Positions 50,704 through 59,916 of a stretch of 64,000 nucleotides of DNA are shown here, piece after piece; position 1 is the first letter of the stretch, and each line of letters starts with the position of its first letter. The notes below the pieces were generated by a model, which worked only from the letters and a program-made list of their open reading frames with translations, did not search any database and was not told where the DNA came from. The position numbers and the translations under genes were made by a program. Source of the stretch: Leptospirales bacterium (GTDB lineage Bacteria > Spirochaetota > Leptospiria > Leptospirales > Leptonemataceae); contig JAEUSB010000059.1 in NCBI GenBank assembly GCA_016788865.1, positions 1-64,000 on the forward strand, written 5' to 3'.

Positions 50704-51288
50704 TTAATTCCCCTCAAGCTTCCAGCTTTTGACAATGTTCCTGTGCATGCCGCCGTCCGGTTGAATGCGCAGTTCTAACACAAGCGGACGACTGGTCGAC
50801 GCAACCCCTGCCGTGTCGCGAATCGAGTTGCAGGCATTGTGTGCTATTGCGTCATGAAAGCGATACCAGGCAATATATTCCCAATCGTCCTCATCTTTCC
50901 CTTTACCGTCTTCTTTGATACGGTAAAGCTCCACTCGATAGAGTCCTGCGTATGCCTGAGTTTTGTTTCCCTCCGCATCAAGGACAGTAACCGTCTCGTT
51001 CACACCGCACTTGACTCTGGCCATCAGGGTGTCCTGTCGAAACCCCTGGTAGCTGCCCACAAATCCTGGCAACTTGACGCGAGCCGGATAAAGTGCGAAT
51101 TCTGTGCCGCTGACAATCCTGGTTTCAGTAAACTTCAACGTCAACGCAACAGGATCCTGTGCAAATACTGGAAACGAAAGACACATTATCAGCAGAGATA
51201 TTACTGGAAACCGGCCAACCGAGAAAGCTGAAAGAAATGAGGAGGTCAGAGATCCAATAGAAGTCCGTGAATGCGATTGAAATACCAT
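50704..51288 (-). CDS. Secreted hypothetical protein, 194 aa
   Basis: Start ATG 51288. The signal region (RFPVISLLIMCLSFPVFAQ) is preceded by a 28-residue extension, so a later start is possible. The mature part is beta-rich with ARVKCGVNETVTVLDAEGN and a pair of cysteines (VKCG and HNAC) that could form a disulphide. No family recognised. It shares its strand with the M15-like protein 42 bases upstream. Confidence 0.6.
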   Translation of the reverse strand: MVFQSHSRTSIGSLTSSFLSAFSVGRFPVISLLIMCLSFPVFAQDPVALTLKFTETRIVSGTEFALYPARVKLPGFVGSYQGFRQDTLMARVKCGVNETVTVLDAEGNKTQAYAGLYRVELYRIKEDGKGKDEDDWEYIAWYRFHDAIAHNACNSIRDTAGVASTSRPLVLELRIQPDGGMHRNIVKSWKLEGN

Positions 51289-51330
51289 AAACCTTGGACC
51301 AGGGGGGTTGGCGGAAAGTTCAACCGGAGG

Positions 51331-52134
51331 CTATTTCTTTTCGAGTACAGTTACATGATAACAGCGTTGATTTCTTTCAAGAATTGCGTAGATTTCTCCC
51401 TCTTCCTGCAACTGTATCAGCGTTTCCAATAAAACGGCCTTGAACTGGCGCATAAGAGAATCCCCCAGCAAGTAACCCAGGCGGGTCCGAAACTCATCCC
51501 CAAGATGTGCCGGCGGTTCAGGCAATTTCACATAGTAGTCATCGTAAAAAATATCAAAACTTACCCCATAACTGTGTGACGAGGCAAAGGACGCGTTGGG
51601 ATTTTTCTTTTGAAGATCCTTCTGGTAGTTCAGAGTCCGAAGCACGGAAGAGATTGCAATGCGAACGGGAGGATGCCCGGCATAGCGTTTCTCCAAATTC
51701 TTTTGGAATCGATCCGCAATCAGCACCAGGCCGTCACGCGCCCTGGGAGTGAGATAGCGATTCTCTGGCGGCACATTATAAAAATGATAGTCCGCGTCCT
51801 CACTCATTCGAGCAGCTACCAGCTTCCCTGACGTTAGATGCTTTTGAACTTCTGCGTCCGATTCTACAGGTGGAACACCAATGCGTTCTGCAACTTGCAG
51901 ATGGTCCATTAAGAGAAACTTTCTGAGATCCTGTTCCATTTGTGGAGTCGCGAAATCATCATAGATAGGAACTCTGGTTATGAAGTTTCTTTCTATTGCA
52001 TGGAGATTTTTCACATACTCCCTGCTCTGCGTTATCTGGCTTCGCGACAGGAGAAAGAGAATCCCTCCGGCGGCCAGGGCTGTAAGGACAACACAAACGA
52101 TCGCAATGAGAACTACGCGACTACGGGCCACCAT
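51331..52134 (-). CDS. Membrane-anchored M15/DUF5715-like peptidase
   Basis: 267 residues. An anchor helix (residues 5-30) precedes a domain with SSVLRTLNYQ and ASSHSYGVSFDI, which carries the SxHxxGxxxD zinc motif of M15/LAS D-Ala-D-Ala carboxypeptidases; the C-terminal CYHVTV gives the third His. It probably trims murein peptides in the periplasm, by analogy. The family is close to the DUF5715 group. It lies 41 bases after the GGDEF-EAL gene on the same strand. Confidence 0.72.
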   Translation of the reverse strand: MVARSRVVLIAIVCVVLTALAAGGILFLLSRSQITQSREYVKNLHAIERNFITRVPIYDDFATPQMEQDLRKFLLMDHLQVAERIGVPPVESDAEVQKHLTSGKLVAARMSEDADYHFYNVPPENRYLTPRARDGLVLIADRFQKNLEKRYAGHPPVRIAISSVLRTLNYQKDLQKKNPNASFASSHSYGVSFDIFYDDYYVKLPEPPAHLGDEFRTRLGYLLGDSLMRQFKAVLLETLIQLQEEGEIYAILERNQRCYHVTVLEKK

Positions 52135-52175
52135 TTGGACAGCATTCGATTCTTTGTATGGACATTCAAGTCATT

Positions 52176-53855
52176 TCAAGAGGCAACCTGGATGGACGCA
52201 ATACATGCTTCCAGCGTGTCTTCGGGAACGGGCCGACTAAAGAAATAACCTTGAATGCTTTCGCATCCTTCTGCCAGCAGGAACTCCAGCTGAGACCGCG
52301 TTTCCACACCTTCCGCAACAACACGTAACCCCAGTATCCTGGACATTGCAATGATTACGCGTGTAATTTCACACGTACTTCTCTCTTGCGGAATCTCTTT
52401 CACAAAACTTCGATCAATCTTTAGCCCATTGACGGGAAACCTTTTGAGATAACTCAACGACGAATAGCCTGTGCCAAAGTCATCTATTGAAAGAGATATT
52501 CCCATATCACGAAGTCCGCGTAAGATAGCAATTGCTCGATCATCGCTGTCCATGAGGGCCGTTTCAGTTAGTTCCAGATACAGCAGATCCGGCGACACCC
52601 CACTGTCGGCCAGGGCATCACTGACGATTTTGACTAAGGCCGATTGCCGTAGTTGCAGGGAAGACAGATTCACACTCATGTAGATGGGATGACCGTTATG
52701 ATTCAGGCGCGCCGCTGTTTCGCATGCACGCCTGAGCACCCATTCACCGAGCGGGACAATAAGTCCGGTTTCCTCAGCAAGGGTAATAAATTCCAGAGGA
52801 GGTACAAATCCGCGCGTTGGATGTTGCCAGCGCACGAGTGCTTCAAACCCCATTACCGTCCGCGTTGCTCCGTCTACAACGGGCTGATAGTGAATCGCTA
52901 ATTCCTCGCGCGCAAGCGCGCGACGCAGATCACTTTCATTGCGCATCAATGATACGGCGTTCTCGCGCATACTACTCTGAAATAACTTAAAGTGGCTCTT
53001 ACCTGAACGCTTTGCCTGATACATAGCCGTATCGGCGTCACGAATCATCTCCTCCGGGCGGACATACCCTTCATTGGAGAATGCAACGCCGATGCTAACA
53101 GTTGTGAACACTTCATGGCTTTCGATTAGGACTGGAGCTTTGATTTCGGAAAGGATACGCTCTGCTATCAACACTACTTCGCGTTCAGAAGCAACGGTTT
53201 CAACGAGCACGGTAAATTCGTCTCCTCCAAGCCTGGCCACCATACAATCAGGGGGCACAATTGCACGCAGTCTACTTGCGATTTCGACCAGGAGCAAATC
53301 TCCGGCCAGGTGACCGAGCCCATCGTTTACGACCTTGAATCGATCCAGATCCAGGAACATCACGGCAAACATGGGTGCGCCGGGACGGGAAAGTGTAATG
53401 AGCCGATCAAGCGAATTCATAAAGAGCGACCGATTGGGAAGGCCGGTAAGGGGATCGTGAAATGCTGCATGGACAAGTTCATCCCGGGCCATCATTTGCT
53501 CGGTGATGTCGTGAAACGTCCAGATACGACCGGCCAGCGCTTCCGACTCCACATGCGGCCTCGAAATCATCTCGATGAAACGCCCATCGCGAGTTTGGAC
53601 GAGGTCCCGACTTTCGTCCCTGGGCCGCTTGTAGACTTCCCTGACTTTATGAACTACAGTGTCCGCGTCGAGAATCTGCGTTGCCATTAATTCAAGGACA
53701 CGGTTGGGGTCCCCGGCCAGCAACGCGTCCGGGACCTTCCACATGCGCGCAAAGGGCTTATTGCTTATGACGTGATTGCCCTCCCTGTCCAGGACAAACA
53801 CGCCGTCACCGGTTGCATCGAGGGCTGCGCGGAGGCTTGCTAGATTTTCGCCCAA
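52176..53855 (-). CDS. PAS-GGDEF-EAL cyclic-di-GMP protein
   Basis: 559 residues. The start is TTG at 53855, since a TGA closes the frame ten codons upstream and GGAG stands six bases before the TTG. An N-terminal PAS domain (about 5-120) is followed by a diguanylate cyclase domain with an intact LGGDEF and an EAL domain with EALVRWQHP and DDFGTGYSSL. Both enzymatic motifs are intact, so it could make and break c-di-GMP. No helix or signal is visible, so it is cytoplasmic. Confidence 0.94.
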   Translation of the reverse strand: MGENLASLRAALDATGDGVFVLDREGNHVISNKPFARMWKVPDALLAGDPNRVLELMATQILDADTVVHKVREVYKRPRDESRDLVQTRDGRFIEMISRPHVESEALAGRIWTFHDITEQMMARDELVHAAFHDPLTGLPNRSLFMNSLDRLITLSRPGAPMFAVMFLDLDRFKVVNDGLGHLAGDLLLVEIASRLRAIVPPDCMVARLGGDEFTVLVETVASEREVVLIAERILSEIKAPVLIESHEVFTTVSIGVAFSNEGYVRPEEMIRDADTAMYQAKRSGKSHFKLFQSSMRENAVSLMRNESDLRRALAREELAIHYQPVVDGATRTVMGFEALVRWQHPTRGFVPPLEFITLAEETGLIVPLGEWVLRRACETAARLNHNGHPIYMSVNLSSLQLRQSALVKIVSDALADSGVSPDLLYLELTETALMDSDDRAIAILRGLRDMGISLSIDDFGTGYSSLSYLKRFPVNGLKIDRSFVKEIPQERSTCEITRVIIAMSRILGLRVVAEGVETRSQLEFLLAEGCESIQGYFFSRPVPEDTLEACIASIQVAS

Positions 53856-53939
53856 ATCTCGCTCCGCATGTGCGACAGTGGTTCACCTTACCAAAAAAAA
53901 GCAACCATTCCGCAATCTGCTTCCGTTCAATTTTTGCAG

Positions 53940-54761
53940 ATGCGGACCATTTCTGACAATTTTGATCGGCATGCAGGACCACGCGCGGCATTCTGTGCCG
54001 TGCTCCATTTTTCACAGGCTGGCAAGGGGCCACCCCTCATTATCTTGCACGGGCTCTTTGGATCCGGCCGTAACTGGGCCTCGATTGCCCGCGCGCTTGG
54101 CGAGGCCTTTGTAACCTATTCACTGGATCAGCGCAACCACGGCGAATCGCCGGCCCTCCCAACCCATAGTCTGAATGACCTTACCCAAGACCTGGCGCAG
54201 TGGATCGATGAGCACTCGCTCACAAGGACGTCCATACTGGGCCATTCAATGGGCGGACTCGTTGCGATGGACTTTGCGTTGCAATTTCCACAGCGTATGG
54301 ATTCGCTCATTGTAGTAGATGTCGCTCCGCGCGCGTACGCTCATAGACACCAAAAAGAAATCGAGGCGATGCGTGCGGACATTTCCGGATGCAAGACGAG
54401 AGCAGATGTAGATGCGGTCATGGCACAATTTCTACCTGACGCCGTCATACGACAGTTCTTGCAAATGAATCTCATTCATACGGAAGCCGGGTTTCGGTGG
54501 AAGATACCCGTGGAAACTCTGGCAAAGGCCACCTTCCTGGAAGGATTTACACATAACGTTGGCAGAAAGTACGATAGGCCGGCACTCTTCATAGTGGGCG
54601 GTCTCTCAGACTATGTCAAACCAGAAGATCATGCCGCCATTTACTCCTTCTTCCCCAAAGCAAAAGTCGTAACGCTAGCAGATGCGGGCCACTGGCCTCA
54701 CTACTCGCATCAACAAGTTTTCCTGGAGCACATTCTCTCGTTTCTGAAAGCTGAACCATGA
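53940..54761 (+). CDS. Alpha/beta hydrolase (YbfF-like esterase)
   Basis: 273 residues from ATG 53940; the frame is open to 53868 but the first 24 codons have no family match. Motifs: LHGLFGSGRNW oxyanion loop, nucleophile GHSMGG, acid in GGLSDYV and the catalytic His in DAGHWPH. This matches YbfF/BioH-like esterases of unknown natural substrate. It overlaps the SUKH-like gene by four bases. Confidence 0.9.
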   Translation: MRTISDNFDRHAGPRAAFCAVLHFSQAGKGPPLIILHGLFGSGRNWASIARALGEAFVTYSLDQRNHGESPALPTHSLNDLTQDLAQWIDEHSLTRTSILGHSMGGLVAMDFALQFPQRMDSLIVVDVAPRAYAHRHQKEIEAMRADISGCKTRADVDAVMAQFLPDAVIRQFLQMNLIHTEAGFRWKIPVETLAKATFLEGFTHNVGRKYDRPALFIVGGLSDYVKPEDHAAIYSFFPKAKVVTLADAGHWPHYSHQQVFLEHILSFLKAEP

Positions 54762-55375
54762 TGATTCCTGATGATCAAATCTCCTATACAGGACCTCCCG
54801 CCGACCTGACACTCATGAAGGAACTCCCGGAAGAGTTGCAAAACATTCTGCGCGAGAAAAATGGATTCATTGCATACGAAGGTGGGTTACACGTGCGCGG
54901 CGCATGCACGGAACCCGCATGGCATTCGATTCATACAGTCTGGAAGGGGGAACTGGCCCTGAGCAAGACGTATGACGCTCTGCCAGCTGACGCGGTGCCA
55001 TTTGCAGAAGATTGCATGGGGGATCCATTTGTGCTCCGGGATAAAAAAGTATATCGTCTAACGTTGGAAACAGCATACATGGAAATCCTGGGATCGCTCG
55101 CGGAGTTTTTCGAATCAATCGCCCGAGACCCGAGGGGCGTCCTCCATTATGAACCACTTCTCAAACTCAAGCAACAGGGATCAGGATTGAAGCCCGGACA
55201 ATTGATTCACGCCTATCCGCCGTACTCAACGGCCCAGGCTGCAAACGGTGTTCTGCTGCGGGCCGTTCCTGCGGATGCTCAGATTGCCTATGAGCTGGAC
55301 TTCTTTGCCTCGGTAAGGGATCTTCCTGAAGGGCAGACTTTTCGGTTGAAAATCTTACCAGACGAGTTCGCATAA
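54758..55375 (+). CDS. SMI1/KNR4 (SUKH)-like protein
   Basis: 205 residues, ATG overlapping the hydrolase stop (ATGA). The core has LPEELQNILREKNGF, GDPFVLRDKKVYRL and EILGSLAEFFESI, the order found in SUKH proteins, which act as immunity proteins or regulatory scaffolds. No toxin gene is adjacent, so I do not claim immunity. The C-terminal 70 residues add a beta-rich extension. Confidence 0.55.
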   Translation: MMIPDDQISYTGPPADLTLMKELPEELQNILREKNGFIAYEGGLHVRGACTEPAWHSIHTVWKGELALSKTYDALPADAVPFAEDCMGDPFVLRDKKVYRLTLETAYMEILGSLAEFFESIARDPRGVLHYEPLLKLKQQGSGLKPGQLIHAYPPYSTAQAANGVLLRAVPADAQIAYELDFFASVRDLPEGQTFRLKILPDEFA

Positions 55376-55502
55376 CGTTTCTGGCTGGACATTTCGCTGC
55401 TAGCCGAGCTTGCGCATAGCATGCAATTAGCCGCAAACCCCGGGTTCGGTCCAAAACGTGGCGGCATTTCTTGCAATCAGGGCCATGTCTCCGAGAAACC
55501 GT

Positions 55503-55531
55503 TTGACAGCCGGAGAGGAACCGACTACTTT
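55503..55531 (+). promoter_or_regulatory. Sigma-70-like promoter for the acyl-CoA synthetase
   Basis: TTGACA at 55503-55508 is 17 bases from TACTTT at 55526-55531. The site is in the 180-base gap between genes and 23 bases before the ATG at 55555, which has GAGGGA at 55545. The rest of the gap shows nothing else. Confidence 0.55.
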
Positions 55532-55554
55532 CGGCTACTTTTACGAGGGAAACC

Positions 55555-57468
55555 ATGGCTGAACCAGTTATCACAAAAAACGTCGCTGAAATGTATGAAC
55601 GGTCGGCCAGGCTGTTCGGAAACAGGCCTGCGTTCGCAACGCGCAAGAAAGGCACAGAAAACTGGGATACTGTAAACTTTAAGGAACTCTATGAAACGGG
55701 GCTGGCCCTGGCCACGGCACTGATTGAGCTGGGTGTCAAGGCCCGGGACCACGTTGCGCTCCTTGCGGACAATCGCCTGGAGTGGATCGTAGCGGACTAC
55801 GGGATTCAGCTCTGCGGCGCATGCGATGTGCCGCGCGGTACAGACGTTACTGACCAGGACATTCAGTACATCATTCCTCACTCAGAAGCCAAAGTTGTTT
55901 TTGTAGAACATGCGGAAATGCTCAAGAAGCTGATGAAGAACAAGCGCAAGCTCGGGCGCATCAAGCACATCATCCTGATGGACAAAGCCACAAAGCCACC
56001 GCGCGGCGTACTGTCCATGTATGACTTGCTGGAAAAAGGAGATAAGCTCAGGGCACGGGGCAATCGCAAAGCAGAGGAACGCATCAAAGGCATCAAGCCA
56101 GACGATCTCTTCACTTTGATTTACACTTCAGGAACAACGGGTGCACCCAAAGGCGTAATGCTGACTCACGCAAACATTTGCTCTCAGTTTAGAGAAGAAA
56201 TCGTTCCGCTTTCATCTGAGGACAGAATTCTTTCTATTCTTCCCGTATGGCATATTTTTGAACGCGGGTTTGAGATGCTCGCGATTTCGCGCGGTTGCTG
56301 CACGTATTACACAAATGTTAGAACCCTGGGCGAAGACATTAAGCTCGTGAAACCAACGTTCATGGGATCCGCTCCCAGACTCTGGGAAAACATTTATCTC
56401 AAGATCATGGACGGAGTAAAATCCAAAGGGGCCGTTCCGCGCGCACTCTTCAAAGCGGCCTATTTCTGCTCACGCATGTTCCAGGGCTCACTCTTCTTCA
56501 TCACGGGCAAATCGCTCGATCTGGAAGGAAGAAACCCTCTGGTTTCACTGGCCATGGGCCTCTTCCACGTTGTGCGAGCCATTCTCTTCCTGGTTCCATA
56601 CTTCTTACTCGACGCAATCGTGCTCAAGAAACTGCGCGGAGCCACAGGCGGACAGCTCAAAGGATCCGTTTCTGGTGGCGGAGCCCTTCCCCTTCATGTG
56701 GATGAATTCTTCAACTATATTGGAATTCCAGTTCTAGAAGGTTACGGCATGACAGAAACCGCGCCTACACTTGCCGTGCGTAGCTTCAAACGTCTCGTTA
56801 TTGGAACCGTTGGCCCTGTTTTCCCAAACACGCAAATCCGCATCGTAGATTTGAACAACGGCTCCACTCTGTATCCAGATAAGAATCGTCCGGCAAACGG
56901 CCGTGGACTCAAAGGTGAAATCCACGCAAAAGGTCCGCAGGTAATGCGCGGGTATTTCAAGAATCCAGAGGCTACCAAACGTGTCCTGCACGATGGATGG
57001 ATGAATACCGGTGATATTGGAATGATTACCTTCAACGACTGCGTGAAAATCATGGGCCGCTCGAAAGATACCGTGGTTCTGATCGGTGGTGAAAACGTTG
57101 AGCCTGTCCCAATTGAAAACAAGCTTGTAGAGTCCGTCTATATTGACCAGTGCATGGTTGTTGGACAGGATCAGAAGTATCTGTCTGTTCTAATTGTGCC
57201 GTCGCTCGATGGATTTGCCAAGAAGGGAATCAAAGCCAAAACGCACAAGGACCTCGCCGCACTCCCGGAAGCCAAGAAACTGGTCTCCGGAGAAATCAAG
57301 TTGATCATTTCTTCTGACAATGGCTTCAAGAGCTTTGAGAAAGTTCAGGATTTTAGGTTCATCACCAAGCCATTTGAAGTCGGCGATGAGATGACAAACC
57401 TCTTCAAACTGAAGCGTCATGTGATCACTGAAAAGTATAAGAAAGAAATTGCATCCATGTACGATTGA
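55555..57468 (+). CDS. Long-chain acyl-CoA synthetase (AMP-forming)
   Basis: 637 residues, full length. The ATP-loop YTSGTTGAPKGV, the GYGMTETAP adenylate motif, the GDIGM-type hinge and the C-terminal lid are complete. A 60-residue hydrophobic stretch near 300-360 (SLAMGLFHVVRAILFLVPYFLLD) is typical of FadD15/ACSL-type long-chain enzymes at the membrane. It activates fatty acids for lipid synthesis or oxidation. It is the intact counterpart of the degenerate gene at 18755. Confidence 0.94.
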   Translation: MAEPVITKNVAEMYERSARLFGNRPAFATRKKGTENWDTVNFKELYETGLALATALIELGVKARDHVALLADNRLEWIVADYGIQLCGACDVPRGTDVTDQDIQYIIPHSEAKVVFVEHAEMLKKLMKNKRKLGRIKHIILMDKATKPPRGVLSMYDLLEKGDKLRARGNRKAEERIKGIKPDDLFTLIYTSGTTGAPKGVMLTHANICSQFREEIVPLSSEDRILSILPVWHIFERGFEMLAISRGCCTYYTNVRTLGEDIKLVKPTFMGSAPRLWENIYLKIMDGVKSKGAVPRALFKAAYFCSRMFQGSLFFITGKSLDLEGRNPLVSLAMGLFHVVRAILFLVPYFLLDAIVLKKLRGATGGQLKGSVSGGGALPLHVDEFFNYIGIPVLEGYGMTETAPTLAVRSFKRLVIGTVGPVFPNTQIRIVDLNNGSTLYPDKNRPANGRGLKGEIHAKGPQVMRGYFKNPEATKRVLHDGWMNTGDIGMITFNDCVKIMGRSKDTVVLIGGENVEPVPIENKLVESVYIDQCMVVGQDQKYLSVLIVPSLDGFAKKGIKAKTHKDLAALPEAKKLVSGEIKLIISSDNGFKSFEKVQDFRFITKPFEVGDEMTNLFKLKRHVITEKYKKEIASMYD

Positions 57469-57530
57469 AGGCTCGTTCCTGGGTGGCAATAGTGCGCGTG
57501 ATTTCTGCCTGGCGCCTGGAAGGTTAGAGA

Positions 57531-58274
57531 ATGTCTATTGAGTCAGAAGAAGATATCATTGGCCTTCGCCGGGTAGGCAGGCTTGTTGCTGAAACCATCA
57601 GACTTATGATAGCGAGCGCAAAACCTGGGATTACAACAAAGTCCCTGGACAAACTTGCGCGCGACTACTTTGAATCCTTTGGAGCGCGCTCGGCGCCGGA
57701 AATAACCTACAAATTTCCCGGCGCAACATGCATCAGCGTGAACCACGAAGTGGCGCACGGAATTCCCGGATCGCGCGTCCTGCGCGAAGGGGACTTACTC
57801 AATGTGGATGTGTCCCTGGAACTGGATGGTTACTTTGCTGACGCAGGCTATTCGACGTGTCTTTCTCCGGCCTCAAACAACCTGGTAGACCTCTGCCGAA
57901 CATCCCGTGAGATTCTGCTTAAGACAATCAAGTCGCTTCGCTCGGGCAACAAGATAAACAAGATTGGGCGCACAATAGAAACGGAAGCAAACAAACACGG
58001 CTACCAGGTGATTAGAAATCTCACAGGCCATGGAACCGGCAGAAGCTTACACGAAGAACCGGACAACATTGTCAACTATAGAGATCCCACAGACCACAGA
58101 CTCTTATCAACGGGAATGGTGATTGCGGTCGAAACCTTTATCTCCACTGGAGCGAGACTTGCCATTGAGTCAAACGATGGTTGGACCCTGAAGACTCCGG
58201 ACAGATCGTTTGTGGCACAGTACGAACATACAATCATCATAACAGAACAAGAGCCTGTCTTCCTCACAGCCTGA
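57531..58274 (+). CDS. map: Methionine aminopeptidase type I
   Basis: 247 residues; ATG 57531 after GGAAGG. Metal ligands: VDVSLELDGYFADAGYS (two Asp), GHGTGRSLHEEP (His), VIAVETF (Glu) and QYEHTIIIT (Glu). The enzyme removes the initiator Met. Nothing in the sequence is unusual; the gene has no operon partners visible. Confidence 0.95.
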   Translation: MSIESEEDIIGLRRVGRLVAETIRLMIASAKPGITTKSLDKLARDYFESFGARSAPEITYKFPGATCISVNHEVAHGIPGSRVLREGDLLNVDVSLELDGYFADAGYSTCLSPASNNLVDLCRTSREILLKTIKSLRSGNKINKIGRTIETEANKHGYQVIRNLTGHGTGRSLHEEPDNIVNYRDPTDHRLLSTGMVIAVETFISTGARLAIESNDGWTLKTPDRSFVAQYEHTIIITEQEPVFLTA

Positions 58275-58416
58275 GCACGTCGTGTTCAGTTAGGACTCCC
58301 GGGAACTTCAACCATCATGTCTTTCACGGTTTTTGGAACAAATGCGGGATCACACCGGGGGGGGGTCTTTTGAAAAGGGTTTGTGACCAAACGACTCCCC
58401 ATAGTAAATCACGGCA

Positions 58417-58830
58417 ATGCGAACGAAAGTAGCCGCAATATTGTTACTTCTACTATCTGGATTGTGGCTTCTACCTGTGTTCCTTGGTCAATCGGACGCT
58501 GTTGAAATCGACGCGGAGGCCCTTCCACCGGAGGTCCGGAAGGTATTCATCCATTCATGTATTCCCTGCCATTCCAGTAGCGCGCCCCTGCCACGGATAG
58601 GGAACCTGGAGCCATTTCGCTATTTTCTTGTGCGCAGAAAACAAATGGCAACAAAACGTCTCGACTTTGATCAGTGGGCGCAGCTCAATTCCAACAAACA
58701 GGAATTGCGACGTCAGAAAATCCGCAAGGCAATCGAGAAGGATTTCATGCCACCACTCGACTTTCGATTCTTCAATCATGCACTCTCAGATTCCGATCGT
58801 GCGATTTTATTGAAATGGAGTCGTCCTTGA
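58417..58830 (+). CDS. Haem-binding domain protein (single CxxCH)
   Basis: 137 residues. A signal or anchor (residues 1-24) precedes the haem motif CIPCH at 49-53 followed by SSSAPLPRIGN, as in the small haem-binding-domain family. The second half contains the MPPLDFRFF patch usually near the haem. It overlaps the five-haem cytochrome gene by 16 bases, so both are made together. Upstream, 143 bases contain a run of nine G (58357-58365) but no gene. Confidence 0.85.
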   Translation: MRTKVAAILLLLLSGLWLLPVFLGQSDAVEIDAEALPPEVRKVFIHSCIPCHSSSAPLPRIGNLEPFRYFLVRRKQMATKRLDFDQWAQLNSNKQELRRQKIRKAIEKDFMPPLDFRFFNHALSDSDRAILLKWSRP

Positions 58831-59888
58831 AGTTACAGGGGCTTCGCATTCTTGCAATTTGCACCTCCGTGGCGGCACTGCTCCTTCTTGCGCGACCGTG
58901 GAAGGAGGAGGCATTGTTCCCGCGAGGTCTGTCCCCGGTCGTCACAGGTTGGGAGAATCAACCGGAGAAACTCAGCGCAGCAAACTGCGCGAAATGTCAT
59001 ACGCAGGAACATCAGGAGTGGGCAAAAGGAATGCACGCCCGCGCCTGGAACAATCCGCTCTTTGTCGAAGCTTTCCAGCACGAAACTCGGACGTGGTGCG
59101 TCAATTGCCACGCACCGCTTCAGACACAGGGAGAGGAGTACAATAGAAACCCAGGGAATCACACCACAGGACTTCTTGCAGAAGGAATCAACTGCGTTGC
59201 ATGCCACGTACGTAACGGCAAAATTCTTTCTACAGTAGAAACCGGACGAGCACCGCACGAATCGATCCGCTCCAGCTATCTAAAGTCGTCTGATTTCTGT
59301 GCCGACTGTCATCAGTTCAATTTCCCAACGTTCCATGCATCACAGATTGAATATACCAGCGAGCCGATGCAGGACACGTTCGAAGAATATCGCGTCAGCG
59401 GTTATACAAGAAACTGTCAGACATGTCACTACGACGGTCACAGGCTTCTGGGTCCTCATCAGAAGGAGTGGTTCCGGCAACACTTCAGCGAGTTCCATGC
59501 AGAAAGGTCCGCGCCTGGTCTTGCGTCAGTGCGATTTGAAGTAGATTCGTTTCGCGCGCACAATCTACCGTCCGGTGATCTCTTCAAATCCCTGGCATTT
59601 CAAGCAGCAAACGATCCGCTCTTTCAGCGGGTATTCTTCCAGAAGAAGTGGGCGCGCACCTATGGCATAGGAATGCGCGATGCAGGCACAATCTGGAATC
59701 GGAAATTGATTCTGAACTCTTCATTGACCGCCCAGGAGAAACAGGTTCATATTACCTTTGATCTGCGAACAGAGGATCCGGTCTATGTTCGGCTTGTGTA
59801 CTTTCTGCACGATCCCAGGCTGGGCGGTGAATCGCGGCTGCGTCCCGAGGAAACAGAGATTGTATTGTGGAGCCAGCAACTTCAATAG
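58815..59888 (+). CDS. Multihaem cytochrome c, five CxxCH sites
   Basis: 358 residues from ATG 58815. An N-terminal anchor (residues 8-26) is followed by five haem motifs: CAKCH, CVNCH, CVACH, CADCH and CQTCH, within the first 240 residues. The C-terminal 130 residues (beginning with VRFEVDSFRAHNLP) lack haem and look like a beta domain. It resembles cytochrome c-554/NrfA-like electron carriers but cannot be named. With the haem-binding protein it likely moves electrons in the periplasm. Confidence 0.88.
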   Translation: MESSLKLQGLRILAICTSVAALLLLARPWKEEALFPRGLSPVVTGWENQPEKLSAANCAKCHTQEHQEWAKGMHARAWNNPLFVEAFQHETRTWCVNCHAPLQTQGEEYNRNPGNHTTGLLAEGINCVACHVRNGKILSTVETGRAPHESIRSSYLKSSDFCADCHQFNFPTFHASQIEYTSEPMQDTFEEYRVSGYTRNCQTCHYDGHRLLGPHQKEWFRQHFSEFHAERSAPGLASVRFEVDSFRAHNLPSGDLFKSLAFQAANDPLFQRVFFQKKWARTYGIGMRDAGTIWNRKLILNSSLTAQEKQVHITFDLRTEDPVYVRLVYFLHDPRLGGESRLRPEETEIVLWSQQLQ

Positions 59889-59916
59889 CTGCTCCGGTGC
59901 ACGCAGGCTGATTCTC

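Noticed and set aside
58351..58366. Run of nine G as a phase-variation tract
   Set aside because: It lies outside any gene and far from a promoter spacer I can define; a single tract is not enough.
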